The notes under the pieces are model-generated. The model was not told the origin of the DNA and ran no database searches. It was given only the letters and a program-made list of their open reading frames with translations. A program made the translations under genes and the position numbers. From JAFGGG01 sp964638895 (lineage in GTDB: Bacteria > Spirochaetota > Spirochaetia > SZUA-6 > RPPD01): a DNA stretch of 38,494 nucleotides. This document shows, piece by piece, positions 23,217 to 31,407 of the stretch; the stretch's first letter is position 1, and the number at the start of each line of letters is the position of its first letter. The stretch lies in the NCBI GenBank assembly GCA_964638895.1, contig CAZWYY010000039.1, positions 1 to 38,494 on the forward strand. The letters run 5' to 3'.

Positions 23217-23911
23217 ATTATCTGCTTATGGTTAGGTTTTGATCTTTTATTGATAACCAGCAAGACAATAGGGATTGCGACGCCGGTGATGATGAGAAGG
23301 ATGGCCCAGAACAGCATATACTCCGAAAACAAAATTACAAAATAATAGATCAGGGCGCACAAGGTTATAACGCCGCCTGTGTACAACGCAAACCTCATTG
23401 TATTCTTCTGCACGGAAAAAAGGTAGACACACAAAAAGGAGAGGCCGATGCACAAAATTAAAAACACTGGATGGTACCCCAACCTCGGCTGCAGCGAGTT
23501 CATCCAAATCCAGAAGCTTATACCGTACAGGGAGCCGACAGGCAGAAGCGCCCACCACTGCGCCTTTTGCAGGAGAAAAACAATGACGAAAGTTGTGCCG
23601 AAACCGAAGGCCAGCACCGAGGCCGAAAAGAAGCTGATGATCCGCATAAAGCCGGAAATAAGAATGACCGTCCCCAGCGTAAAGGCCACCCCGGCCGGAA
23701 TGATAAACCAGAACAGCCCCCCGCCCCTGCCCTGGAAAAAGGCGAAAACAATACCGGTAATGAACAGCAGAATCCCTATGACCCTGTCCGTAGCCTGACC
23801 CACGGGCGGGATCACGCTAAAATTGGTAAGTAAGAAAAAAATACCGCTTAGGATCAGGGCCGAACCCACAAAACCGGTACGCCAGAAGAAAAAATTATCG
23901 TTGGTCTTCAT
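23213..23911 (-). CDS. Polytopic membrane protein of unknown function
   Basis: A 232-residue protein that is almost entirely hydrophobic, with seven or eight membrane helices (GFVGSALILSGIFFLLTNF, VIGILLFITGIVFAFFQ, FIIPAGVAFTLGTVILISGF and others) and a short basic tail (NKRSKPNHK). No family is recognised. No Shine-Dalgarno is visible before the ATG; TATAGT about 11 bases upstream on the same strand is a -10 candidate that would give a short leader. It is co-transcribed with the Cys-cluster gene. Confidence 0.6.
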   Translation of the reverse strand: MKTNDNFFFWRTGFVGSALILSGIFFLLTNFSVIPPVGQATDRVIGILLFITGIVFAFFQGRGGGLFWFIIPAGVAFTLGTVILISGFMRIISFFSASVLAFGFGTTFVIVFLLQKAQWWALLPVGSLYGISFWIWMNSLQPRLGYHPVFLILCIGLSFLCVYLFSVQKNTMRFALYTGGVITLCALIYYFVILFSEYMLFWAILLIITGVAIPIVLLVINKRSKPNHKQII

Positions 23912-23962
23912 CCCGAAAAATACTATACCATTTTGCCGTTTTTTATGATAGAGTCGAGTAGA

Positions 23963-24012
23963 AAAAAACCACCTGCAAAGCCTCCGCTAACGCTTCCAAT
24001 GGGTGGTTTTTT
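23963..24012. terminator. Bidirectional terminator-like hairpin in a divergent intergenic region
   Basis: AAAAAACCACC (23963-23973) and GGTGGTTTTTT (24002-24012) pair perfectly over 11 bases, with a 28-base loop that can form an inner AAGC/GCTT stem. Runs of T follow in both directions. It lies between divergent genes, so it is either a boundary element or an attenuator in the leader of the downstream gene. Confidence 0.5.
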
Positions 24013-24047
24013 CATAAATAAAATTAATTGGCGGGTAAGGAGTGATC

Positions 24048-24944
24048 ATGGATGTATTGAAAGGGGTCATGGTTGGAGTGGCCGGCTTCTTTATGTGTAT
24101 TTTTTTATTGGCCCTGAGTATGACTCATGCCGCGAGCATAACGGTCGGCAACGTGGGTTTTATGATACGGGAGGCCGATCGGATTGATTTCAGCCTGTTG
24201 GCCGAGGACATTCTGCGCAAGGTTCAAAGCATAGAGCTGCCCCCGCACTTCCTTGCCTCAGGGGCACCGAAGATAAACGCCCTGGTTCGTGGGTTTACCG
24301 CACAGGCGGTGGACTCGGTGTACCGTTACCTGGAAGGGAAGAGGGAGCTGGCCCAGATTAGAATTCCCATCCGCAGGCTGCTGGATAACCTAAAACCCGT
24401 GCTTGCGGACGCGATCTATGAATCACTGAAAGAACAGGGAGGCGCTCCCCCCAGGAGGGTTGCGGACGAGCGGTTTAATGTGGTATGGGAGGGGCTTGTC
24501 AGCGAAATTCCCGATACCCTGGAGCTTGACGCCGACTCGCTTACAGCGACCGATCTGGTGAGGCTTTCCGGAATCCGTACGGGGTACCAGGCGCTTGGCT
24601 ATGCATACCTGGGCTTTCTGGTTTTTATCGCGGTTTTTTGTGCGCTTATCTTTTTTATCGATAAGGACATTCCCCTTTCCTGCAGGCACGTGGGGATAAT
24701 GTTATTGATTCCGGGTGTGCTGCAGGGCCTGTTGATATACCTGCTGCATCATACGGGAACCTGGGTCGGCCTGGTGCGGCGGTTTCCGCCCTACTTGTCC
24801 GATTATATCACCGATTTCCTGCGGGCCGTGGGCGACGCCTTCTACCTGACAACCCTCCTTTACCTGTTGATAGGCTCGCTTTTCATCGGGGCCTCCATCC
24901 TGCTGCCGCGGCTGAAGATTTTCGGCGGGAATGCGGAAGAGTAG
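24048..24944 (+). CDS. Membrane protein with extracytoplasmic domain, unknown function
   Basis: A 298-residue protein beginning at 24048, five bases after TAAGGAG. The first membrane helix (about 7-27) is followed by an extracytoplasmic segment of about 150 residues, helical and moderately charged (DFSLLAEDILRKVQSIELPPHF, VDSVYRYLEGKRELAQIRIPIRRLL). Three further membrane helices follow: AYLGFLVFIAVFCALIFFI, GIMLLIPGVLQGLLIYLL and LTTLLYLLIGSLFIGASILL. No known domain is recognised. It converges on the GH31 gene with a three-base gap. Confidence 0.65.
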   Translation: MDVLKGVMVGVAGFFMCIFLLALSMTHAASITVGNVGFMIREADRIDFSLLAEDILRKVQSIELPPHFLASGAPKINALVRGFTAQAVDSVYRYLEGKRELAQIRIPIRRLLDNLKPVLADAIYESLKEQGGAPPRRVADERFNVVWEGLVSEIPDTLELDADSLTATDLVRLSGIRTGYQALGYAYLGFLVFIAVFCALIFFIDKDIPLSCRHVGIMLLIPGVLQGLLIYLLHHTGTWVGLVRRFPPYLSDYITDFLRAVGDAFYLTTLLYLLIGSLFIGASILLPRLKIFGGNAEE

Positions 24945-24947
24945 CGG

Positions 24948-27623
24948 TTAAAAATAAAATTCAACCGAAAGCGGAAGGGCGGGCTTTTCAAGCGCAAGCT
25001 CGCACCAGTTGCCGCGCACATGCCGGCAGCCCGGTGGCGGGTGTTTTCCGCCCAGGGTGATGCTTTGCACCGCGGAGGGGAGGCCACACAGGCAGACCCT
25101 TATAAGCAGTTTCTGAAAAGCGCCTAGGGGCGGTGACAGTTTCCCGGCCGTGTGCTCTACCCTAAGCTTTAATTTGTTTTTTTCATATCCCCCGCCCATG
25201 GAAAGTGCGGAAAACGCGCCTTTCAGGTAGTCCAGGCTCCGGCCGTCGTCAAGATACCAGCTTCCCTTTATTGCGGCCGCCGGAAACACCAGAAGCTCCG
25301 GGGTCTGTTTTTCGATATCATCGGACACCTGTACGGGAGCGGAGCAGGGGATTACGGCCCCGGCGCGGACGAACAGGGGAAGAGTTTCCGGTGGGGTCTC
25401 CACGGTAATCCGGGCGCCGCCTTTGTACGGTACGGAATCAGGCCGGGCCGGATCGGGCCAAGCCAGCCAGTCGGTTCCGGCAGGCAGGTACACGCTGCGC
25501 CGCCCGGCGCCGGGCCTCAGTACCGGGCAGACCATGAGGTCGGGTCCGACCATAAACTGACCGGCCGCCGTCTCCTCTTCCAGGCAGGCCGGATCATGGG
25601 GAAACTCCAGGAACAGCGGACGCATCAGCGGCACACCTTCCTCGCAGGCCTGCCGCAGATATGTATAAAAATAGGGCAGCAGCCTGTACCGCAGGGTAAG
25701 AGCCTTGGCGCACAACCTCTGTACTTTTTCCGGAAAACACCATATCTCCTGCGGGGGTGTGCCGTTCGATGAATGGTTGCGGCAGAAGGGATAGAAGGCC
25801 CCGAGCTGCATCCAGCGCAAAAACAACTCGGGTGTGGGCCTGCCCCAGAATCCCCCTATATCCGGCCCTACCAGCACCTGGCCCGAGAGTCCCATGTTAA
25901 GCAGCATGGGCACGGACAAACGCAGGTGGGACCATTTGCTTTTGTTATCCCCGGTCCAGCTTGAAGCGTACCGTTGGATGCCGGCGAAGGCTGAACGCGT
26001 AAAAAGAAAATTACGCTTTCCCTCGCGCAGACGTGTCAGGCCCCGGAAGGTGGCCTGGGCCATAAGCAGGCCGTAACAGTTGTGCACCGTGGAGTGGGGC
26101 AGGGCCGCGCACTTTTTCGGCGCCGCGTGCAGCACACCGGCAGGCATGGTCCTAAGCGGGGTAAACAGCGACGGCTCGTTCATATCTATCCAGAACCCAT
26201 CGATCCCGTGTTTTACATACGCCTTATAGAGCGACCCCCACCAGTCCCGCACATGTTCCGAGGTAAAATCAGGAAAGGCCGCGTTTCCCGGCCACACCGG
26301 CGCGTGGAATACGGAGCCGTCCGCTTTGACGCAGAAAAAACCATGTTCCGCCCCCTCGGCATATACCTCCCATTCCGGGTCCTGTTTCAACCCGGGATCG
26401 GACATGATCACAACCCTGAACCCTTCTTTGTGCAGCGCCTTTACGGCCGCGGACGGGTCGGGAAAGCGTTTTTCATCCCAGGTGAAGGAGCGGTACCCGC
26501 GCATATGACCGATGTCGATGTGCAGGGTGTCGCAGGGGACGCCGCGCTCCCTGAAGCCCCGGGCGACGGCAAGGAGGCGCTGCGCGGACTCCCGTTCCTC
26601 CCAGCGGGAATGATGGTGTCCCAGCACCCAGCGGGGGGGCAGCGGGTACCGGCCGCAGAGCAGGGTGAAATTACGCAGTACGTCCTTTAACGCCGGCCCC
26701 GTGATTACGTAATAACACAGGGGTCCACGCTCCGCCGCATACGATGTGACCTGCGGGGTATACCGTGGGGTATGCCGCGTAGACCGTCGCTTGTCGGGGC
26801 GCGGCGTATGCAGCGGGCCGCGCCCTTTGGGCAGCGAGAACCGGCAGAAATGGGGGTTGTCGAAAAAAAGAGCGTGGGCAAAACCGTTTTTTCGTACCGC
26901 GATCTGCAGGGGACAGGACTGCCAAAGCGGATCGGAACGAGGGGTCATGTCGGAGTTGTCCGTGTTCCACATCACAAGCTTGTTCCCGTTCTTAAACAGG
27001 CCGCCGGCCTTCTCACCGAATCCGCAGTAGTATTCTGGTTCGGGCGCCTGTTTCTCACTGGATACCCATTGACCATGGAAGGCCGGGGCGCGGCGGTCCG
27101 TGTGCAGCACGCTGTTGTTGTGCCTGAACTCCAGGGTTGCGGTCCGGGTATCAAAGAATGCCTCCGGGCAGGGGGTAAACCCGGTCGGCGCGCCCTGTGG
27201 CGTGTCGTTGGAGCGGGCGCCTTTCTGTGTTCCCCGGCTTTGGATGTGCAGCACATGCTCCCCCTGTTTTGTTACGCGCAGGGCCGATGCCCCGGTGAGT
27301 ACCACGCTCCAGGTGAGGTAAGGGTTGCGGGGAAAGGGCGCGTCCGCGTCGCCTGCGCTCGCAGCCCCGGTCGCAGTCCCCGCCGTGCCTTCCGGACCGT
27401 TGACGATGATCCGCCAGATACCGGGAGTAAGGCAGCACAGGGTTATGCGGGCGTTAAGGCAGTCAATTGTAAGTTCGGTCCGTTCCCTGTTTAAGGCCCA
27501 ACCTTTAAAACCCCGGACATACAACCAGCGCCCGGGAACGCGCCTGCCGTTCATAACGGGCTGAAGGATATTAGAGACGAGTTTTTGTTTTATCCATTGC
27601 GAAACCCTGGAAAACAGGTTCAT
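24948..27623 (-). CDS. Glycoside hydrolase family 31 alpha-glycosidase
   Basis: Probable cytoplasmic alpha-glucosidase or alpha-xylosidase, 891 aa, no signal peptide. GIDGFWIDMNEPSLF gives the nucleophile Asp480 and SSWTGDNKSKWSHL gives the acid/base Asp559. LVGPDIGGFWG, WMQLGAFYPFCRNH and the N-terminal CGFGEKAGGLFKNG are family landmarks. Two low-complexity stretches, an Ala/Gly/Thr-rich one near 78-96 and an Arg/Pro/Thr-rich one near 268-290, look like insertions in loops. The ribosome site TAAGG precedes the ATG. It lies 20 bases downstream of the symporter gene on the same strand, so uptake and intracellular cleavage of an alpha-glycoside is the likely joint role. Confidence 0.9.
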   Translation of the reverse strand: MNLFSRVSQWIKQKLVSNILQPVMNGRRVPGRWLYVRGFKGWALNRERTELTIDCLNARITLCCLTPGIWRIIVNGPEGTAGTATGAASAGDADAPFPRNPYLTWSVVLTGASALRVTKQGEHVLHIQSRGTQKGARSNDTPQGAPTGFTPCPEAFFDTRTATLEFRHNNSVLHTDRRAPAFHGQWVSSEKQAPEPEYYCGFGEKAGGLFKNGNKLVMWNTDNSDMTPRSDPLWQSCPLQIAVRKNGFAHALFFDNPHFCRFSLPKGRGPLHTPRPDKRRSTRHTPRYTPQVTSYAAERGPLCYYVITGPALKDVLRNFTLLCGRYPLPPRWVLGHHHSRWEERESAQRLLAVARGFRERGVPCDTLHIDIGHMRGYRSFTWDEKRFPDPSAAVKALHKEGFRVVIMSDPGLKQDPEWEVYAEGAEHGFFCVKADGSVFHAPVWPGNAAFPDFTSEHVRDWWGSLYKAYVKHGIDGFWIDMNEPSLFTPLRTMPAGVLHAAPKKCAALPHSTVHNCYGLLMAQATFRGLTRLREGKRNFLFTRSAFAGIQRYASSWTGDNKSKWSHLRLSVPMLLNMGLSGQVLVGPDIGGFWGRPTPELFLRWMQLGAFYPFCRNHSSNGTPPQEIWCFPEKVQRLCAKALTLRYRLLPYFYTYLRQACEEGVPLMRPLFLEFPHDPACLEEETAAGQFMVGPDLMVCPVLRPGAGRRSVYLPAGTDWLAWPDPARPDSVPYKGGARITVETPPETLPLFVRAGAVIPCSAPVQVSDDIEKQTPELLVFPAAAIKGSWYLDDGRSLDYLKGAFSALSMGGGYEKNKLKLRVEHTAGKLSPPLGAFQKLLIRVCLCGLPSAVQSITLGGKHPPPGCRHVRGNWCELALEKPALPLSVEFYF

Positions 27624-27643
27624 GCTGCGGCCTTACTGCGGGC

Positions 27644-29857
27644 TTACCCGCTTTTGCCCTTTACCTTTTCCACGGGGTAGCGCAGAAAAATGATAATGCC
27701 AAGAATACCGATAATGCTGATGACAATACACGAAAGACGCACGCCCAGCGGGTTTGAGATATCCTTGCCGAATACGGCATAGAAAAAGGACATAAGCGCG
27801 AAGGAAATACCCAGGTTGAGTTTCATAAAAAAGCCATGTACGCCGAAGTATATGCCCTCCCTGCGCTCGCCTGTGTTTCTGTAGTCATAGTCGCACAGGT
27901 CGGAGATAAACACATTGGGTAAAATCAACAACACGGCCACGGAAAAACCAAACAGGGCAAAGATGATCAGGGCCCAGATAAGGGGACCTGAGTTGAAGTA
28001 GTTTTCCCAGGCGCCGCCGGCCAGGTGGGAGACCCCCGCGTGGGTGGCAAACCAGATGTTACCGTTACCGGCGATATAGATCCCGGAGACGTAATTGTTT
28101 ACCAGGCCGTCCGCTTTGACATAGGTCTTCCATGTGCTCCCGTCAAACACCGAAACGCCGTCCTTGGTGCCCGCCCAAAGCGCGCCGTCTGCGGCCGCGG
28201 CCAGGGCGGTGATACGGTTGTTGACAAGCCCGTCGGCCTTTTTATAGGTTTTCCATGTTCCGTCACGATATGCGGATAGCCCGTTTTTTGTCCCGCACCA
28301 TAATGTACCGTCAGGGGCCGCGGCCAGGGACGTAACCGTATCGTCCGCCAGGCCGTCCCGCTGTGTAAACGATCTCCATGATCCATCGTGATAACCAAAG
28401 ACTCCATTTCCCGTACCTGCCCAGACAGAACCTTGCGCGTCGGTGATCAGGGCCGTAACAGCGTTCTGGGCCGGGCCGTCCTTCTCCGTGTGGGACTTCC
28501 ACTGCCCGGATTCGTAACTGAAAATCCCGTTTTTTGTCCCGCACCATAATGTACCGCCGGTGTCCACGGCCAGGGCCGTAACCTGACGCGGACCCGTGCC
28601 CTGACCCGCCGCCTGCGCCTTCCATGTGCCATTCGCATACACAGACATCCCGTTTTTTGTGCCGAACCAGAGACTGCCGTCCCCAAGCATCACCGCGGAA
28701 GAGACACTGTTGTCGGTCAACCCGCTGCCGTTGTCGTAATAGCGCCAGTTTGTGCCGTCGAACGTAGAGATGCCGCGGGCCGTGGCGATCCAAACCGTAC
28801 CGTCCTGCTTTGTAATCGTGTTTACGTAATTACAGGTAAGCCCGTCGGGATTGCTGCCCAGGCCCGTGAGCGAGGTCAGCACGGAGAAAAAGGCAAACAG
28901 CGCCATACCCGTGATCATTACCGTTTTTTTGCCGATTTTGCGCGATAAAAACAGGGCCAGGGGAAAGAACACGGCCGCGCCCACAAAGATGATGATCGAC
29001 GCCAGACCGATCGTCTCCTCGTCGATCACCATTAACGTCTGCCCGATATGGTTCACGGAGCCGCGGATGGTGTTGAACATGAACCAGAAGCACATGTTGG
29101 TGAGCATGAAAATAATAAAAGGCCTGTTCCCCAGCGTTTTTTTCAACGATTCCATGAAGGGCACGGCGCAGGGCTTGGCGTCGGAATACCGTTTTTCATT
29201 AACCACGAACACGGCCAGGTACAGCAGCACCGCGCCTATGGCGCAGAGGATGACCACCATAAACTGGAAGGCCGAAACCGGGTTGGAGGTCTTCAAAAAC
29301 GTACCGTAGAGCATGGGCCCGCCGATCATTACCAGGCCCGCGCCGATAAGCGCGAAATAGCCCTGGGCCGTGGTGATATTGAGCCTTTCCTTTTCCGAAT
29401 GGCCGAGCTCCGGGATCAGGGCGATGTACGGCGCCACGTACATGGTATAGAACAGGAAGTAGAGGCCGAAGACCAGGGCCAGGTAGATGATATTCCACGT
29501 GGTGGTGAAATGAAACGGCGGAAAGAAGACCAGTGCGGTGCTCAGGGCCAAGGGCACACCGCTGACAATCAGGAAAAACCTGCGCCTGCCCAGGGGCGAG
29601 TGTGACCTGTCCGACCAAGCGGCGATAGGCGGGTCGGTGATCGCGTCCACTATCCTGCCGAACACCATCAACAGTCCGAGCACGGGGATGAACCCCAGTA
29701 TCAGCACGGGCACAAATTGGATCATGCCCTCTTCGATGTTTTCGGCCGTGGGCAAAAAGAACTGTGCCGCATAGAATAAAAGCAGGGTGTCGAAAAGCGC
29801 GTGTCCGGCGGTTGAAAGGTTATACAGAAACAGACGTGGTCCTTTAAAACGTTCCAT
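27644..29857 (-). CDS. GPH-family sugar symporter with inserted seven-blade beta-propeller
   Basis: A 737-residue transporter of the glycoside-pentoside-hexuronide:cation symporter (MelB-like) branch of MFS. Membrane helices 1-9 occupy about 10-333, including the signature DAITDPPIAAWSDRSHSPLGRRR in the cytoplasmic 2-3 loop. Residues 340-624 are seven tandem repeats of about 41 residues with the pattern V-x-x-L-x-x-D-x-x-G-x-L-W-x-G-T-K-N-G-x-x-x-Y-x-x-G-x-W, the two-component-regulator-type propeller repeat. Helices 10-12 follow (about 625-728). With a cytoplasmic N-terminus, the 9-10 loop is periplasmic. Without the propeller the protein is about 450 residues, normal for the family. GGAGGTG precedes the ATG. 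I infer a substrate-binding or sensing module built into the transporter. Confidence 0.85.
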   Translation of the reverse strand: MERFKGPRLFLYNLSTAGHALFDTLLLFYAAQFFLPTAENIEEGMIQFVPVLILGFIPVLGLLMVFGRIVDAITDPPIAAWSDRSHSPLGRRRFFLIVSGVPLALSTALVFFPPFHFTTTWNIIYLALVFGLYFLFYTMYVAPYIALIPELGHSEKERLNITTAQGYFALIGAGLVMIGGPMLYGTFLKTSNPVSAFQFMVVILCAIGAVLLYLAVFVVNEKRYSDAKPCAVPFMESLKKTLGNRPFIIFMLTNMCFWFMFNTIRGSVNHIGQTLMVIDEETIGLASIIIFVGAAVFFPLALFLSRKIGKKTVMITGMALFAFFSVLTSLTGLGSNPDGLTCNYVNTITKQDGTVWIATARGISTFDGTNWRYYDNGSGLTDNSVSSAVMLGDGSLWFGTKNGMSVYANGTWKAQAAGQGTGPRQVTALAVDTGGTLWCGTKNGIFSYESGQWKSHTEKDGPAQNAVTALITDAQGSVWAGTGNGVFGYHDGSWRSFTQRDGLADDTVTSLAAAPDGTLWCGTKNGLSAYRDGTWKTYKKADGLVNNRITALAAAADGALWAGTKDGVSVFDGSTWKTYVKADGLVNNYVSGIYIAGNGNIWFATHAGVSHLAGGAWENYFNSGPLIWALIIFALFGFSVAVLLILPNVFISDLCDYDYRNTGERREGIYFGVHGFFMKLNLGISFALMSFFYAVFGKDISNPLGVRLSCIVISIIGILGIIIFLRYPVEKVKGKSG
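27986..28840 (-). repeat. Coding tandem repeats of the seven propeller blades
   Basis: Seven in-frame units of about 123 bases encode the propeller. A 31-base stretch is identical at 28280-28310 and 28526-28556, two units apart. This points to recent duplication or gene conversion between blades. Confidence 0.75.
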
Positions 29858-29910
29858 ATATCACACCTCCGCAACCAGAATAGAAGGATTCCCCCAAACA
29901 ATCAAGCACA

Positions 29911-29985
29911 TTTTTAAGCCGCCAAAGCATGCGAAACAAGCACATTTTGAGCTTGTCGGAACAAATGGATACCGGCGCTTAAAAA
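29911..29985. other. Nested inverted repeats upstream of the symporter gene
   Basis: TTTTTAAGC (29911-29919) and GCTTAAAAA (29977-29985) form a nine-base outer stem; ACAAGC and GCTTGT around ACATTTTGA form an inner hairpin. It lies 53 bases upstream of the symporter start and before the tRNA promoter. It may be a regulatory leader structure or a boundary between the divergent units. Confidence 0.35.
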
Positions 29986-30008
29986 TTGCGGGGCTTGCTA
30001 ATATAGGC

Positions 30009-30037
30009 TTTACATTATACACTTTGTTCAGTAATAT
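30009..30037 (+). promoter_or_regulatory. Promoter of tRNA-Thr
   Basis: TTTACA at 30009-30014 and TAATAT at 30032-30037 are 17 bases apart; the expected start (about 30044) is a few bases before the tRNA. Confidence 0.55.
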
Positions 30038-30046
30038 GCAAAAAAA

Positions 30047-30118
30047 GCCAGAATAGCTCAGGGGTAGAGCAACGCTCTCGTAAAGCGTGGGTCGTGGGTT
30101 CAATTCCCACTTCTGGCT
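30047..30118 (+). tRNA. tRNA-Thr(CGT)
   Basis: The acceptor stem GCCAGAA/TTCTGGC, D arm GCTC/GAGC, anticodon stem ACGCT/AGCGT with loop CTCGTAA (anticodon CGT at 30079-30081), variable loop of five, and T arm GTGGG-TTCAATT-CCCAC all fold properly. The 3-prime CCA is not encoded. It reads ACG codons. Confidence 0.95.
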
Positions 30119-30145
30119 TATTTATTTTGCAGCGGGACAACGTAT

Positions 30146-30547
30146 ATGCAAAGAATTGTTTGGCTCAAATACAAAGAGAAAAAAATACTGTTCGCCGATT
30201 ATTCCGGGCTTACCACCCCGGAGCTGCTGGAGCTGTTTGAAACATTCAATAAGATCGTTTTGCAATTGAATGAAAAGATATTGTTCATGGCGGATTTCAG
30301 CAAAACGGCAGTTGATAAAACGGTCATTCAGCAGTTAAAGACAGCCGAATCAAAAATGGTTGCCGCTAAATTTAATAAGGCCGCCGTATTCGGGATTACC
30401 GGTTTAAAGCGTACAATCCTTAATTTTTATAACGCGGCCACCGGCGGCAATGTAAAGGCCTTCCCGGATAAAAAAGCGGCATTGGAATGGCTGGTCGCCC
30501 CGGGTGAAAAATCACAAAAGCATGATGCAAGCTTTCTTAATCAGTAG
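30146..30547 (+). CDS. SpoIIAA/STAS-like domain protein
   Basis: A 133-residue cytoplasmic protein with an alternating beta-alpha layout. It opens with MQRIVWLKYKEKKILFADYSGL, continues with LLELFETFNKIVLQLNEKILFMADFS and VAAKFNKAAVFGITGLKRTILNFYNAATGG, and ends with KAFPDKKAALEWLV. The last motif resembles the ending of SpoIIAA-like/STAS proteins of the lipid- or anti-sigma-binding type. Function is unknown. It starts 27 bases after tRNA-Thr with only a weak AGCGGGA ribosome site and no promoter of its own that I can see. Confidence 0.6.
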   Translation: MQRIVWLKYKEKKILFADYSGLTTPELLELFETFNKIVLQLNEKILFMADFSKTAVDKTVIQQLKTAESKMVAAKFNKAAVFGITGLKRTILNFYNAATGGNVKAFPDKKAALEWLVAPGEKSQKHDASFLNQ

Positions 30548-30555
30548 CACATATA

Positions 30556-31407
30556 ATGAATGACCTTTTTAATTGGCTGCGCGACTGTACCGTGTGTCCC
30601 AATTTCTGCCGGGTAGACAGAACCGTGACCGCGGGGGGCAGGTGCAGAAGCGGGGCCGGACTGACCATATCATCCGCCGACCTGCATTTCGGGGAGGAAC
30701 CTATTTTGGTGGGCAGGGGCGGCTCCGGAACCGTGTTTTTCACCTCCTGCAACCTGTCCTGCGTCTACTGCCAGAATTACGAGATAAGCCGGTTTGACTA
30801 CGGCGGCGCCGTATCGGAAGAGCAGTTTGTGCGCATTGTACTGGGCCTGCAGCAACGAGGCGCGGAGAATATCAACCTGGTTTCCCCCACGCACCAGGCC
30901 CCGCAAATCTTCAACGCCCTGGCCGGGGCGCGAAAAAACGGTCTACGCCTCCCCATAGTCTATAACTGCGGGGGGTATGAAAACCCCGAATTCCTGAAAG
31001 AGCTTGACGGCCTGGTGGATATCTATATGCCCGATATAAAGTACGGAGCGGATGAGGCGGCGGAAAGGTATTCGGGTATAAAAGAATATACACGCTGGAG
31101 CAGGGAGGCCCTGCGTGAGATGCACCGCCAGGTTGGGAACCTCACGGTGAACCCCGCGGGTACGGCCAAGCGAGGGCTTCTGGTCAGGCACCTGGTGCTT
31201 CCTTCGGGGATTGCGGGTTCGCGGGAGGTTATCGATTTTATTGCCGGGGATATTTCGCGGAATACGTATCTGAACATTATGGACCAGTACCGGCCGTGCT
31301 TTAGGGCGAAGGAATACCGTGAGCTGGCGGGCCGCGTATCGGCGCAGGTTGTAAGCGAAATCGCCGGCTACGCCCGCGGCAAGGGGCTTACGCGGGTTCT
31401 TCATTAA
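30556..31407 (+). CDS. Radical SAM protein, PflA-like
   Basis: A 283-residue enzyme of the pyruvate-formate-lyase-activating-enzyme-like group. The [4Fe-4S] motif is CNLSCVYC (Cys65, 69, 72), preceded by an extra Cys cluster (Cys11, 14, 18, 30: CTVCPNFC...GGRC) that may hold a second metal centre. NLVSPTHQAPQIFNAL, YNCGGYENPE and VDIYMPDIKYG are typical of the uncharacterised PflA-like subfamily found as single genes in many anaerobes. No glycyl-radical partner is nearby, so the substrate is unknown. It follows the STAS-like gene by eight bases and overlaps the convergent Crp gene by four bases. Confidence 0.85.
   Translation: MNDLFNWLRDCTVCPNFCRVDRTVTAGGRCRSGAGLTISSADLHFGEEPILVGRGGSGTVFFTSCNLSCVYCQNYEISRFDYGGAVSEEQFVRIVLGLQQRGAENINLVSPTHQAPQIFNALAGARKNGLRLPIVYNCGGYENPEFLKELDGLVDIYMPDIKYGADEAAERYSGIKEYTRWSREALREMHRQVGNLTVNPAGTAKRGLLVRHLVLPSGIAGSREVIDFIAGDISRNTYLNIMDQYRPCFRAKEYRELAGRVSAQVVSEIAGYARGKGLTRVLH

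Noticed and set aside
26082..27494. Several open frames antisense to the GH31 gene
   Set aside because: High GC content and codon bias of the real gene create these frames; the GH31 catalytic motifs fix the true strand.
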